DNA from: Trachythela sp. YZ-2020
Lineage: Eukaryota > Cnidaria > Anthozoa > Malacalcyonacea > Clavulariidae
Assembly: GCA_016169945.1 (NCBI GenBank)
Contig: JADLSH010000170.1
Span: forward strand, 62,001 to 126,000
DNA length: 64,000 nucleotides
Reading direction: 5' to 3'
Part shown: positions 27,401-40,065 of the stretch, piece after piece
Numbering within the stretch: position 1 is the first letter of the stretch
How the letters are laid out: the number at the start of each line of letters is the position of its first letter
Position numbers and translations under genes: made by a program
The notes under the pieces: generated by a model
Told to the model about the DNA's origin: nothing
The model's database searches: none
What the model saw: the letters and a program-made list of their open reading frames with translations, nothing else

Positions 27401-30400
27401 TACCTTCGGGTACATTGACGTACCTTTATAATACCATGGGGTACCTTCGGCTAACTTCGTGTACCTCTAGCTTCGGGTACCTTGAAGTACCTTCGGATAC
27501 CTTGGGGTACCTTCGGGTACCTTGCGGTACCTCTATGGTGTCTTGGGGTGCCTCCGGGTGCCTCCGAATACCTTGGGGTACCTCTGAATACCTTGGGGTA
27601 CCTTCGCGTACCTTGGGCTTCCTTCGGGTACCTGCGGGTACCTTCGGTTACCTTCGGTTACCTTCGGGTACTTTCGGGTACCTTCGGATACCTTCGGGTA
27701 CCTTCGGGTACCTTCGGTTACCTTCGGGTACCTTCGGGTTCCTTCGGGTACCTTCGGGTATCTTCGGGTACCTTCGGGTACCTTCGGATACCTTCGGGAA
27801 CCTTCGGGTACCTTCAGGAGCCTCCGGATACCTTTGGGTGCCTTCGGGTACCTTGGGATACCTTCGGGTACCTTCAGGTACCTTCATGGTGTCTTGGGGT
27901 ATATTTGGGTGTATTAGGTTATCTTCAGGTACCTTAGGTTACCTTTATGGTACCTTGGGGTAGCTTCGGGTACCTTGAAGTACCTTCGGATACCTTGGGG
28001 TACCTTTATACTACCATGCGGTATCTTCGGGTCACTTCGAGTACTTTCATGGAACCTTGGAGTACATTTGGGTACCTTGGCGTACCTTTTGATACTTTGG
28101 GGTACCTTGGGGTACCTTCCGGTACCTTAGGGTACTTTGCGGTACCTATACGCCTTGGAGCCTATATGCCTTGGTACCTATGTACCTTCGGGTACCTTCG
28201 GGTACCTTCGGTACCTTCGGGTACCTTCGGTACCTTCGGGTACCTTCGGGTACCTTCGGGTACCTTCGGGTACCTTCGGAGTACTTTATTGAACCTTGGT
28301 TTAGTTCGACTACCTTGGGGTACCTTTATAATACCATGCGGTATCTTCGGGTCACTTCGAGTACTTTTATGGAACCTTGGAGTACATTTGCGTACCTTGG
28401 CGTACCTTTGGATACTTTGGGGTACCTTCGGGTACCTTCGGGTACCTTCGGGTACCTTCGGGTACCTTCGGGTACCTTCGGGTACCTTCGGGTACCTTCG
28501 GGTACCTTCGGGTACCTTCGGTACCTTAGGGTACTTTGCGGTACCTATACGCCTTGGAGCCTATATGCCTTGGTACCTATGTACCTTCGGTACCTTCGGG
28601 TACCTTCGGGTACCTTCGGGTACCTTCGGGTACCTTCGGGTACCTTCGGGTACCTTCGGGTACCTTCGGGTACCTTCGGGTACCTTCGGGTACCTTCGGG
28701 TACCTTCGAACCTAAGGGTAACTTCGGGTACATTCGGGTACCTTCTGGTACCTTCGGGGACCTTCGTACCTTCTGCAACCTTCGGGTACCTTCGCACCTT
28801 CGGGTACCTTCGGGTACCTTCGGGTACCTTCGGCAACCTTCGGGTACCTTCGGTACCTTCGGGTACCTTCGCACCTTCGGGTACCTTCGGGTACCTTCGG
28901 GTACCGTCGGGTACCTTCTGGTACCTTCGGGTACCTTCGGGTACCTTCGGGTACCTTCGGGTACCTTCGGGTACCTTCGGGTACCTTCGGGTACCTTCGG
29001 GTACCTTCGGGTACCTTCGGGTACCTTCGGGTACCTTCGGGTACCTTCGGGTACCTTCGGGTACCTTCGGGTACCTTCGGGTACCTTCGGGTACCTTCGG
29101 GTACCTTCGGTACCTTCGGTACCTTCGGGTACCTTCGGTACCTTCGGTACCTTCGGGTACCTTCGGGTACCTTCGGGTACCTTCGGGTACCTTCGGTACC
29201 TTCGGGTACCTTCGGGTACCTTCGGGTACCTTCGGGTACCTTCGGGTACCTTCGGGTACCTTCGGGTACCTTCGGGTACCTTCGGGTACCTTCGGGTACC
29301 TTCGGGTACCTTGGAGTACTTTATTGAACCTTGGTTTAGTTCGACTATCTTGGGGTACCTTTATAATACCATGCGGTATCTTCGGGTCACTTCGAGTACT
29401 TTTATGGAACCTTGGAGTACATTTGCGTACCTTGGCGTACCTTTGGATACATTGGGGTACCTTCGGGTACCTTCGGGTACCTTCGGGTACCTTCGGGTAC
29501 CTTCGGTACCTTCGCGTACCTTCGGTACCTTCGGGTACCTTCGGGTACCTTCGGGTACCTTGGAGTACTTTATTGAACCTTGGTTTAGTTCGACTACCTT
29601 GGGGTACCTTTATAATACCATGCGGTATCTTCGGGTCACTTCGAGTACTTTTATGGAACCTTGGAGTACATTTGCGTACCTTGGCGTACCTTCGGGTACC
29701 TTCGGGTACCTTCGGGTACCTTCGGGTACCTTCGGGTACCTTCGGGTACCTTCGGGTACCTTCGGGTACCTTCGGGTACCTGCGGGTACCATCGGGCACC
29801 TTCGGTACCTTCGGGTACCTTCGGGTACCTTCGGGTACATTCAGGTACCTTCGGCACCTTCGGGTACCTTCGGGTACCTTCGGGTACCTTCGGGTACCTT
29901 CGGGTACCTTCGGTACCTTCGGGTACCTTCAGGTACCTTCGGGTACCTTCGGGTACCTTCGGGTACCTTCGGGTACCTTCGGGTACCTTCGGGTACCTTC
30001 GGGTACCTTCGGGTACCTTCGGGTACCTTCGGGTACCTTCGGGTACCTTCGGGTACCTTCGGGTACCTTCGGGTACCTTCGGGTACCTTCGGGTACCTTC
30101 GGGTACCTTCGGGTACCTTCGGGTACCTTCGGGTACCTTCTGCACCTTCTGGTACCTTCGCACCTTCGGGTACCTTCGGGTACCTTCGGGTACCTTCGGG
30201 TACCTTCGGGTACCTTCGGGTACCTTCGCGTACCTTCGCGTACCTTCGGGTACCTTCGGGTACCTTCGGGTACCTTCGGGTACCTTCGGGTATCTTCGGG
30301 TACCTTCGGGTACCTTCGGGTACCTTCGGGTACCTTCGGGTACCTTCGGGTACCTTCGGGTACCTTCGGGTACCTTCGGGTACCTTCGGGTACCTTCGGG

Positions 30401-31620
30401 TATATTCGCGTACCTTCGGGTACCTTCGGGTACCTTCGGGTACCTTCGGGTACCTTCGGGTACCTTCGGGTACCTTCGGGTACCTTCGGGTACCTTCGGG
30501 TACCTTGAGGTACCTTTATGGTGTCTTGGGGTATATTCGGGTGTATTAGGTTATCTTCAGGTACCTTAGGTTACCTTTATGGTACCTTGGGGTACCTTGG
30601 CGTACCTTGGGGTACCTTGGGGTACCTTGGGGTACCTTGGGGTACCTTGGGGTACTTACCTTGTAATTTAGAATTTGGTACCTTAGGGTACCTTGGGGTA
30701 CCTTGGGGTACCTTAGTACATGGGGAATTTGGGCATTCCTTGGGGTACCTTAGAATTTGGGTACCTTGGGGTACCTTGGGGGTACCTTGGGGTACCTTGG
30801 GGTACCTCTATGGTATCTTGGGGTACCTTCGGGTACATTGACGTACCTTTATAATACCATGGGGTACCTTCGGCTAACTTCGTGTACCTCTAGCTTCGGG
30901 TACCTTGAAGTACCTTCGGATACCTTGGGGTACCTTCGGGTACCTTGCGGTACCTCTATGGTGTCTTGGGGTGCCTCCGGGTGCCTCCGAATACCTTGGG
31001 GTACCTCTGAATACCTTGGGGTACCTTCGCGTACCTTGGGGTACCTTCGCGTACCTTGGGCTTCCTTCGGGTACCTGCGGGTACCTTCGGGTACCTTCGG
31101 GTACTTTCGGGTACCTTCGGATACCTTCGGGTACCTTCGGTTACCTTCGGGTACCTTCGGGTACCTTCGGGTTCCTTCGCGTATCTTCGGGTATCTTCGG
31201 GTACCTTCGGGTACCTTCGGATACCTTCGGGTACCTTCGGGTACCTTCGGGTACCTTCGGGTACCTTCGGGTACCTTCGGGTACCTTCGGATACCTTCGG
31301 GTACCTTCAGGAGCCTCCGGATACCTTTGGGTGCCTTCGGGTACCTTGGGATACCTTCGGGTACCTTCAGGTACCTTCATGGTGTCTTGGGGTATATTCG
31401 GGTGTATTAGGTTATCTTCAGGTACCTTAGGTTACCTTTATGGTACCTTGGGGTAGCTTCGGGTACCTTGAAGTACCTTCGGATACCTTGGGGTACCTTT
31501 ATACTACCATGCGGTATCTTCGGGTCACTTCGAGTACTTTCATGGAACCTTGGAGTACATTTGGGTACCTTGGCGTACCTTTTGATACTTTGGGGTACCT
31601 TGGGGTACCTTCCGGAACCT
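24466..31620 (+). repeat. Higher-order repeat unit of about 0.7 kb, three direct copies
   Basis: Copies begin at GGTACCTCTATGGTATCTTG near 24,466, 27,380 and 30,805. Each continues through TACATTGACGTACC, CTAGCTTCGGG, GGTGCCTCCGGGTGCCTCC and the CAGGAGCCTCCGG motif. A start-truncated copy opens the satellite at 12,649, and an inverted copy follows at 32,268. Each unit is separated by pure decamer runs of different length. Confidence 0.85.
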
Positions 31621-32267
31621 TAGGGTACTTTGCGGTACCTATACGCCTTGGAGCCTATATGCCTTGGTACCTATGTACCTTCGGTACCTTCGGGTACCTT
31701 CGGGTACCTTCGGGTACCTTCGGGTACCTTCGGGTACCTTCGGGTACCTTCGGGTACCTTCGGGTACCTTCGGGTACCTTCGGGTACCTTCGGGTACCTT
31801 CGGGTACCTTCGGGTACCTTCGGGTACCTTCGGGTACCTTCGGGTACCTTCGGGTACCTTCGGGTACCTTCACCTTCGGGTACCTTCGGGTACCTTCTGG
31901 TACCTTCATACCTTCGGGTACCTTCGGGTACCTTCGGGTACCTTCGGGTACCTTCGGGTACCTTCGGGTACCTTCGGGTACCTTCGGGTACCTTCGGGTA
32001 CCTTCGGGTACCTTGGAGTACTTTATTGAACCTTGGTTTAGTTCGACTACCTTGGGGTACCTTTATAATACCATGCGGTATCTTCGGGTCACTTCGAGTA
32101 CTTTTATGGAACCTTGGAGTACATTTGCGTACCTTGGCGTACCTTTGGATACTTTGGGGTACCTTCGGGTACCTTCGGGTACCTTCGGGTACCTTCGGGT
32201 ACCTTCGGGTACCTTCGTGTACCTTCGGGTACCTTCGTGTACCTTCGGGTACCTTCGGGTACCTTCA

Positions 32268-32893
32268 AGGTTCCATGAAAGTACTCGAAGTGACCCGAAG
32301 ATACCGCATGGTAGTATAAAGGTACCCCAAGGTATCCGAAGGTACTTCAAGGTACCCGAAGCTACCCCAAGGAACCATAAAGGTAACCTAAGGTACCTGA
32401 AGATAACCTAATACACCCGAATATACCCCAAGACACCATGAAGGTACCTGAAGGTACCCGAAGGTATCCCAAGGTACCCGAAGGCACCCAAAGGTATCCG
32501 GAGGCTCCTGAAGGTACCCGAAGGTATCCGAAGGTACCCGAAGGTACCCGAAGGTACCCGAAGGTACCCGAAGGTACCCGAAGGTACCCGAAGGTACCCG
32601 AAGGTACCCGAAGGTATCCGAAGGTACCCGAAGGTACCCGAAGATACCCGAAGATACGCGAAGGAACCCGAAGGTACCCGAAGGTAACCGAAGGTACCCG
32701 AAGGTATCCGAAGGTACCCGAAAGTACCCGAAGGTACCCGAAGGTACCCGCAGGTACCCGAAGGAAGCCCAAGGTACGCGAAGGTACCCCAAGGTACGCG
32801 AAGGTACCCCAAGGTATTCAGAGGTACCCCAAGGTATTCGGAGGCACCCGGAGGCACCCCAAGACACCATAGAGGTACCGCAAGGTACCCGAA
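32268..32893 (-). repeat. Inverted satellite segment
   Basis: The satellite reads in reverse orientation here (CCGAAGGTAC on the plus strand). It is the inverted copy of about 30,927-31,549, so the two form a large inverted repeat with arms of about 620 bp around about 720 bp. Confidence 0.92.
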
Positions 32894-34328
32894 GGGGTAC
32901 GTTGGGGTACGCTGGGGTACGTTGGGGGTACCTTGGCGTACGTTGGGGTACGTTGGGGTACGTTGGGGTACGTTGGGGTACGTTGGGGTACGTTGGGGGT
33001 ACGTTGGGGTACCTTGGGGTACCTTAAATTTACCTTGGGGTACCTTTGGGGTACTAGTACCTTGGGTACCTTAATTACCTTGGGGTACCTTGTACCTTAG
33101 TACCTTAGGGTACCTTGGGGTACCTTAAGTACCTTAGGGTACCTTGGGGTACCTTAGGGTACCTTGGGGTACCTTAGGGTACCTTAGGGTACCTTGGGTA
33201 CCTTAGTACCTTAGTACCTTAGGGTACCTTAAGTACCTTGGGTACCTTGGGGTACAACAGGGTACCTTAAGTACCTTAGGTACCCTAAGGGTAAATTTTA
33301 CCTTAAGGGTACAGGGTACCTGGGTGCCTTAGTACCTTAACCTTGGGGTATTAGGGTACCTTAGGGTACCTTGGGGTACCTTGGGGTACCTTGGGAATTA
33401 CCTTAGGGTACCTTGGGGTACCTTGGGGTACCTTGGGGTACCTTGGGGTACCTTTGGGTACCTTTGGGTACCGTTGGGTACATTGGGGTACCTTGGGGTA
33501 CCTTGGGTACCTTGGGTACCTTGGGGTACCTTAGTACCTTGGGGTACCTTGGGGTACCTTGGGGTACCTTAGTACCTTAAATTAGTACCTTGGGGTACCT
33601 TAAGTACCTTGGGTACCTTGGGTACCTTAAAATTTTAAATCTTGGGGTACCTTGGGTACCTTGGGGTACCTTGGGGTACCTTAAATACCTTGGGGTACCT
33701 TTGGGGTACCTTGGGGTACCTTGGGGTACCTTGGGGTACCTTGGGTACCTTGGGTACCTTGGGGTACCTTAGGGTACCTTGGGGTACCTTAAAGTACCTT
33801 GGGGTACCTTAGGGTACCTTAAAATCTTTACCTTGGGTACCTTGGGGTACCTTAGGGTACCTTAGAATTTACCTTGGGGTACCTTGGGGTACCTTGGGGT
33901 ACCTTAGGGTACCTTGGGTACCTTGGGGTACCTTGGGTACCTTAGGGTACCTTGGGCTACCTTGGGGTACCTTAGGGTACCTTGGGGGGTACCTTATACC
34001 TTGGGGTACCTTGGGGTACCTTAGTACTTATGGGGTACCTTGGGGTACCTTGGGGTACCTTGGGTTACCTGGGGGTACCTTGGGGTACCTTGGGTACCTT
34101 GGAGTACCTTGTGGTACCTTAATGGTATATTGGGGTACTTTAGGGTACCTTGGGGTACTTTAGGGTACCCTGGTGTACTTTAGGGTACCTTGGGGTACTT
34201 TGGGGTACCTTGGGGTACGTTGGGGTACGTTGGGGTACGTTGGGGTACGTTGGGGTACGTTGGGGTACGTTGGGGTACGTTGGGGTACGTTGGGGTACGT
34301 TGGGGTACGTTGGGGTACGTTGGGGTAC
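32894..34328 (+). repeat. Degenerate GGTACGTTGG / TTAGTACC satellite block
   Basis: The forward orientation resumes with GGTACGTTGG units. Irregularly spaced GTACCTTAGTACC sequence with AAATTT-type insertions follows, then another homogeneous GGTACGTTGG run (34,210-34,327). Unit spacing is not consistently 10 bp, so either real decay or read/assembly error is possible. Confidence 0.85.
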
Positions 34329-35640
34329 CAAAAAGGTATCCCAAAGTATCATAAAAGTACCTCAAGGTACCCTAACCTACCCCGAGGGACACGAAGGTAC
34401 CCCAAGGTACGCGAAGGTACTGCAAGGTACCATAAAGGTACCGCAAGGTACCATAAAGGTACCGCAAGGTACCCTAAGGTGCCCGAAGGTATCCGAAGGT
34501 ACGCCAAGGTATCATAAAGGTACGCTAAGGTTCCAAAAGGTACCCCAAAGTACCCAGAAGCACCCCAACGTATTGTAAAGGTACCTCAAGGTACCGGAAG
34601 GTACCCCAAAGTACCATAATGGTAACCAAAGCACCCGAAGGCACACTAAGGTACCCGAAGGTACCCCAAGGGACCGAAAGGTACCCCAAGGGACCGGAAG
34701 GTACCCCAAGGGACCGGAAGGTACCCCAAAGTATCATAAAGGTACCCAAGGTACCCGAAGATACCCGAAGGTACCTGAAGGTACCCAAAGGTACCCAAGG
34801 TACCCGAAGGTACCCAAAGGTACCCGAAGGTACCCGAAGGTACCCGAAGGTACCCGAAGGTACGCGAAGGTACGCAAAGGTACACGAAGGTACTCTAAGG
34901 TACCCGAATTTACTCCAAGGTCCCAAGAAGGTACACCAAGGCATCCGAAGGTACCCCAAGGTACCATAAAGGTACCTCAAGATGAGAAAGGTACGCCAAG
35001 GTACCGAAGGTAGCCGAAGCTCCCCCAAGGTATCCCAACCTAGCCCAAGGTACTATAAACGTACCTCAAAATACCCGAAGGTACCAGAAGCTACCCGAAT
35101 GTACCCCAAGGTATCATAGAGGTACCGAAAGGTACCCGAGGGTACCCCAAGGTATCCGAGGGTACTCCAAGGTACCCGAAGTTACCCGAAGGTACCACAA
35201 GGGTACGCCAAGGTACCGAAGATACCCCAATGTACCCGAATGTACTCCAAGATATCATATAGGTACCCCAAGGCGCCCGAAAGTACCCCAAAATGCATAA
35301 ATGTATCTCAAGGTACCCGAAGCTACCCCAAGGTACCCGAAGGGACCCCAAGGTATCCGAATGTACCCGAAGATACCCCAAGGTACCCGAAGGTACCTCA
35401 ACGTGCCATAAAGGTACCATAAAGGTACCCCAAGGTTCCTCAAGGTACTCCAACCTAAGCCGAGGTACCCCAATGTTCCCGAAGGTACCTCAATGTACCA
35501 ATGAGGTACCACAAGGTAACATAAAGTTACCCAAAGGTACTCCAAAGTAACATAAAGGACCATAAAGGTACCCTGAGGTACCCTAATGTACCCCAAGGTA
35601 TCATAAAGGTAGCCCAAGGTAGCCAAACGTACCCCCAAGT
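34329..35640 (-). repeat. GGTACC satellite, reverse orientation, block 1
   Basis: Orientation flips at GGGGTACC-AAAAA-GGTATCCC. The units are diverged and read on the minus strand. Confidence 0.93.
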
Positions 35641-36072
35641 TTTTTAAGTTTAGATTTTTAAGTTTAGATATAGGTAATGAGAACCATAATGGTGGTATAT
35701 AATTTATAATTGTAACAACAGTCCCTAGGTAAGCTGCGAAGTTGAAAAAATAAGTGTGAAATATGATCGTGTATTGACCATGTGTTGGTAGCAAGACAAT
35801 GTTTTTATTGTTATACGAAATGTAAAAAAATATAAAAGTAAAATGTTTATATGAATGTAAACCCAAAAAATGAGAGTATGTGAGTTCTAAATAAAACATA
35901 AAGGTTGAATTTGTAGTGTATGTAACGTTTAAGTCTGTTTTAATGTTGTAAATGTGGTGTATAAAAATGTGCCCCAGTCTCATACGATGATACGAGACTT
36001 GTCACGCTGTACTGAAAATCTTGTATAGAGGCATGTAAAAATTAGTTAAAGAGAAGAAGGAAATATATGTAT
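35641..36072. other. Unique AT-rich island inside the satellite
   Basis: About 430 bp without GGTACC units. No coding frame, RNA gene or terminal repeats can be supported. A short inverted repeat GTCTC/GAGAC lies near 35,980. It could be an old insertion or pre-existing DNA. Confidence 0.6.
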
Positions 36073-37257
36073 GTATTTCAGAATCCCCGTAAGTACCCGA
36101 ATGTACCCGAAAGTACCCCAAGGTACCATAAAGGTACCCCAAAGGACCTGACGGTTCCCCAAAGTATCATAAAAATACCCAAGGTACCCGAAGGTACCCA
36201 AGGTACCCGAAGGTACCCCAATGTACCATAAAGGTATCCTAAGGTACCGAAGGTACATAAAAGTGCCATAAAGGAACTCCAAGGTACCCGAAGGTACCCC
36301 AAGGTACCATAAATGTTCCCCAAGGTACACCAAAGTTCCATAAGGGTACCCCAAGGTACACAACGATACCCCAACGTATTAAAAATGTACCTCAAGGTAC
36401 CCCAAAGTACCATAATGGTACCCAAGGTACGCGAAGGTACGCGAAGGTACCCGAAGTTATCCGAAGGTACCCCAAAGTACTATGAAGGTAATCAAGGTAC
36501 CCGAAGTTACCTCAAGGTACCCGAAGGTACCCTAAGGTACCCTAACGTGTCCGAATGTACCCCAAGGTATCCGAAGGTCCCGAATGTACCGCAAGGTATT
36601 ATAAAGGTACCTCAAGGTATCCGAAAGTACCTGAAGGTACCATAGAAGGTATCCGAAGGTACTCCAAGGTACCCGAAGGTACCCCAAGATAACATAGAGG
36701 TTCCGCAATATACCGAAGGTTCCCCGAGGTAGCTCAACCTACCCCAAGGTACCATAAAGGCACTTCAAAGTACCCGAAGTTATGCGAAGGTACCCGAATC
36801 TTCCCGCAGGTACCCCAAGGCACCATAGAGGTTGCGCAAGGCACCCGAAGGTACCCCAAAGTGTCCGAAGGTTCTCCAAGGCACCATAAAGGTAGCCAAA
36901 GTTTCCCGAAGTTACCCCAAGGTATTATAAAGGTCCCTAAAGGTACCCGAAGGTACACTAATGTGTCCGAATGTACCCCAAGGTACAATGCAGGTACCCC
37001 ATGGTAGTCCAGGGTACCCCAAGGTACACCAAGGTACCCCAAGGTATCCGAAGGTACCCCAAGGTATCATAAAGGAACCATAAAGGAACCATGAAGGTTC
37101 CCTAAGGTAACCTAAGATACCCCAAGGTACCATAAAGATACTCCAAGGTACCCCAACCTACTTCGAGGTACCCGAAGGTTCCCGACGGTAACCCAAAGTG
37201 CCATAAATGTAACTCAAGGTACTCGAAGGTACCCCAAGATACCCGAAGTTACCCCAT
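36073..37257 (-). repeat. GGTACC satellite, reverse orientation, block 2
   Basis: Diverged units in the same orientation as 34,329-35,640. The block ends at the SINE. Confidence 0.93.
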
Positions 37258-37507
37258 TATGGTAACTTCAACAGCGTCAGCCAATTACTGTGGCCCCATT
37301 GTTAGTTCCTAAGGGTTAGTATTAGAGGGAGGAAACCGGAGTACCTGGGGAAAACCCTCGAAGCACAGGAGAGAATCTCAACTTACATGAGTTATTTGAG
37401 CACACTGCCGATCTCATGCGAGTACCAACAGTGACCTCGACCTGTTGTGAAACAGGCTCAACTCAGTGGTAAGAGGCAGCGCGCTAACCGCTTCCGCCAC
37501 CCGTGCT
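37258..37507 (-). mobile_element. tRNA-derived SINE
   Basis: Read on the minus strand, the head begins AGCACGGGTGGCGGAAGCGG followed by TTAGCGCGCTGCC (A-box-like). It has GGTCGAGGTCAC at the B-box position (about 37,431-37,443), followed by a central part with GGTACTCCGGTTTCCTCCC, a block known in widespread invertebrate SINEs. It is an RNA polymerase III-type promoter relic, not a functional tRNA gene. The satellite changes orientation exactly here. Confidence 0.75.
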
Positions 37508-40062
37508 ACCCTGAGGTACCTTGCAGTACCTCTATGGTACCTTGGGGTACCTTCGGGTACTTTGGGGTAATTTCGACTACCTGAAATACCTTTATTATAC
37601 CTTGGAGTACCTTCGGTAACTTCGGGTACCTTTATGGTACCTTGGGGTGCTTTCGGGTACCTTGGCGTATCTCTGGGTACATTGAGGTACCTTCGAGTAC
37701 CTTGGGGTACCTTCTTGGTACCTTGTAGTACCTGCGGGTACCTTGGAGTACCTTATGGTACCTTGAAGTACCTTCGGATACCTTGGGGGCACCTTAGAGT
37801 ACCTTGCGGTATCTTAGGGTACTTTGCGGCACATCTACGGTACCTTGGGATATCTTGGGGTACCTTCGGATACCCTGAGGTATCTTTATAATACCTTGTG
37901 GTACATTCGGGTAACTTCGGGTACCTTTATGGTACCTTGGGGTGCCTTCGGGTACCTTCGGATACCTTTGGGTACGATTATGTACTTTGGGGTACTTTCG
38001 GGTACTTTCGGGTACCTTGGGGGTACCTTTATGATATCTTGGGGTACATTGGGCTATCTTCGGTACCTTGGTGTATCTTTATTGTACCTTGGGGTAACTT
38101 CGGGTACCTTGGGGTACCCTCGGGTACCATGCGGTACCTCTATGGTACCTTGGGGTACATTCGGGTACCTTCTGCTACTTTGAGGTGCCTTTATGGTACC
38201 TTGGGCTAGTTTGGGGCACTTTGGGGGATCTTCGGCTACCTTGGGGTAACTTCGGGTACCTTCGGTCACCTTGAGCTACGTTGGGTACCTTGGCGTACCT
38301 TCGGTTACCTTGAGGTACCTTTATGGTACCTTGGTACCTTCTGGTATCTTGGGGAACCTGCTTGATACCTTGGAGTAACTTCGGGTACCTTGGAGTACTT
38401 TGGGATACCTTGGGGTACTTTAGGGTACCTTGCGGCATCTCTATGGTACCTTGGGTTACCTTCAGGTACCATGGGGTACCTTCGGATACCTTGAAGTAAC
38501 ATCGGGTACCTTTATGGTACCTTGGAGTACCTTCGGATACTTTGGGGTACCGTCGGGTACCTGGCGGAACCTCTATGGTACCTTCGGGTACCTTCGGCTA
38601 TTTTGATGTACCTTTAAGGTACATTGAGGTAGGTTGGAGTACCTTGGGGGGCCCTCGACTACCTTGGGGTACCTTCGGGTACCTTGGCGTACCTCGGTTA
38701 CCTTTAGGTACCTTTATGGCACTTTGAGGTACCTTTATTGTACCTTGGGGTACCTTTATGGCACCTGGGGGTATCTCCGGGTACCTTGGGGTACCTTCGG
38801 GTATATTGTGGTACCTCTATGGTACTTTCGGGTACCTTGGGGTAACTTCGGCTACCTTGAAATACGTTTATAATACCTTGGAGTACCTTAGGGTACCTTG
38901 AAGTACCTTCGGATACCTTGGGGTACCTTAGGGTACCTTGCGGTATCTTAGGGTACCTTGCGGTACATCTACGGTACTTGCGAGGTACCTTTATAACACC
39001 TTGTGGTACATTCGGGTAACTTCGGGTAACTTCGGGTACCTTTATGCTACCTTGGGTTGCCTTCGGGTACCTTCGGATACCTTTGGGTAACTTTGGGTAC
39101 CTTGGGGTAACTTCGGGTACCTTGAGGTACAATTATGCACTTTGGGGTACTTTCGGGTACCTTGTGGTACCTTTATGATATATTGGGGTACATTGGAGTA
39201 TCTGCTGTACCTTGGGGTAACTTCGGGTAGTTTGGGGTACCCTCGGGTACCTTGTGGTACCTCTATGGTACCTTAGGTTACCTTGCGGCATCTCTATGGT
39301 GCCTTGGATTACCTTCAGCTACCATGGGGTACCTTCGGATACCTTGAGGTAACATCGGGTACCTTTATGGTACCTTGGAGTACCTTCGGATACTTTGAGG
39401 TACCTTCGGGTACCTTGCGGAACCTCTATGGTACCTTCGGGTACCTTCGGCTATTTTGATGTACTTTTAAGGTATATTGGGGTAGGTTGGGGTACCTTCG
39501 GGGCCCCTCGACTACCTTAGGGTACCTTGGCATACCTCGGTTACCTTGAGGTACCTTTATGGCACCTTGAGGTACCTTGGGGTACCTTTATGGCACCTGG
39601 GGGTACCTTCGGGTACCTTGGAGTACCTTCGTATACCTTGGGGTACCTTCGGTACATTGCAGTACCTCTATGGTACTTTCGGGTACCTTCGGCTACCTTG
39701 AAATACGTTTATAACACCTTGGAGTACCTTCGGTAACTTCGGGTAACTTTATGATACCTTGGGGTGCCTTCGGGTACTTTGGGGTATCTCTGGGTACCTT
39801 GGGGTACCTTCGGTTACCTTGGGGGTACCTTCTTGGTACCTTGGATTACCTTCGGGTACCTTGGAGTACCTTCGAATACCTTGGGGTACCTTAGAGTACT
39901 TTGCGGTACCTTATAGTACTTTGCGGTACCTCTATGGCACCTTGGGGTACCTTCGGATACCCTGAGGTACCTTTATAATACCTTGCGGTACATTCAGGAC
40001 CTTCGGATACCTTGGGATAACTTCGGGTAACTTGGGGTAACTTGAGGTACCTTTGGGTACCT
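37508..40062 (+). repeat. Diverged GGTACC satellite, forward, block 3
   Basis: Units are strongly diverged (GGTACCTTCGG, GGTACCTTTATGG and similar) with little homogenisation, so this part is older than blocks 1 and 2. There is no gene in it. Confidence 0.93.
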
Positions 40063-40065
40063 TGA

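Larger units (their letters stand above)
20141..32267 (+). repeat. GGTACC decameric satellite, block 2 with higher-order units
   Basis: Alternating GGTACCTTCG and GGTACCTTGG stretches. There are smaller GGTACGTTGG stretches (for example 25,990-26,145 and 26,710-26,810) and irregular TTAGTACC stretches (21,940-22,310, 25,430-25,990, 27,030-27,300). Diverged motifs that recur, such as the one around TACCATGCGGTATCTTCGGG, mark higher-order units. Confidence 0.97.

Noticed and set aside
12950..30569. Very long open reading frames (up to about 850 codons) of GTFGYLRVPS-type repeats
   Set aside because: The 10-bp unit lacks stops in all frames; several frames on both strands are equally open and there is no non-repeat domain or start context.
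35255..35983. 242-codon minus-strand frame
   Set aside because: Half is satellite and the rest is AT-rich unique DNA with no recognisable domain.
37430..37507. Functional tRNA gene
   Set aside because: A- and B-box-like parts are present, but the cloverleaf is not complete and a SINE body follows.
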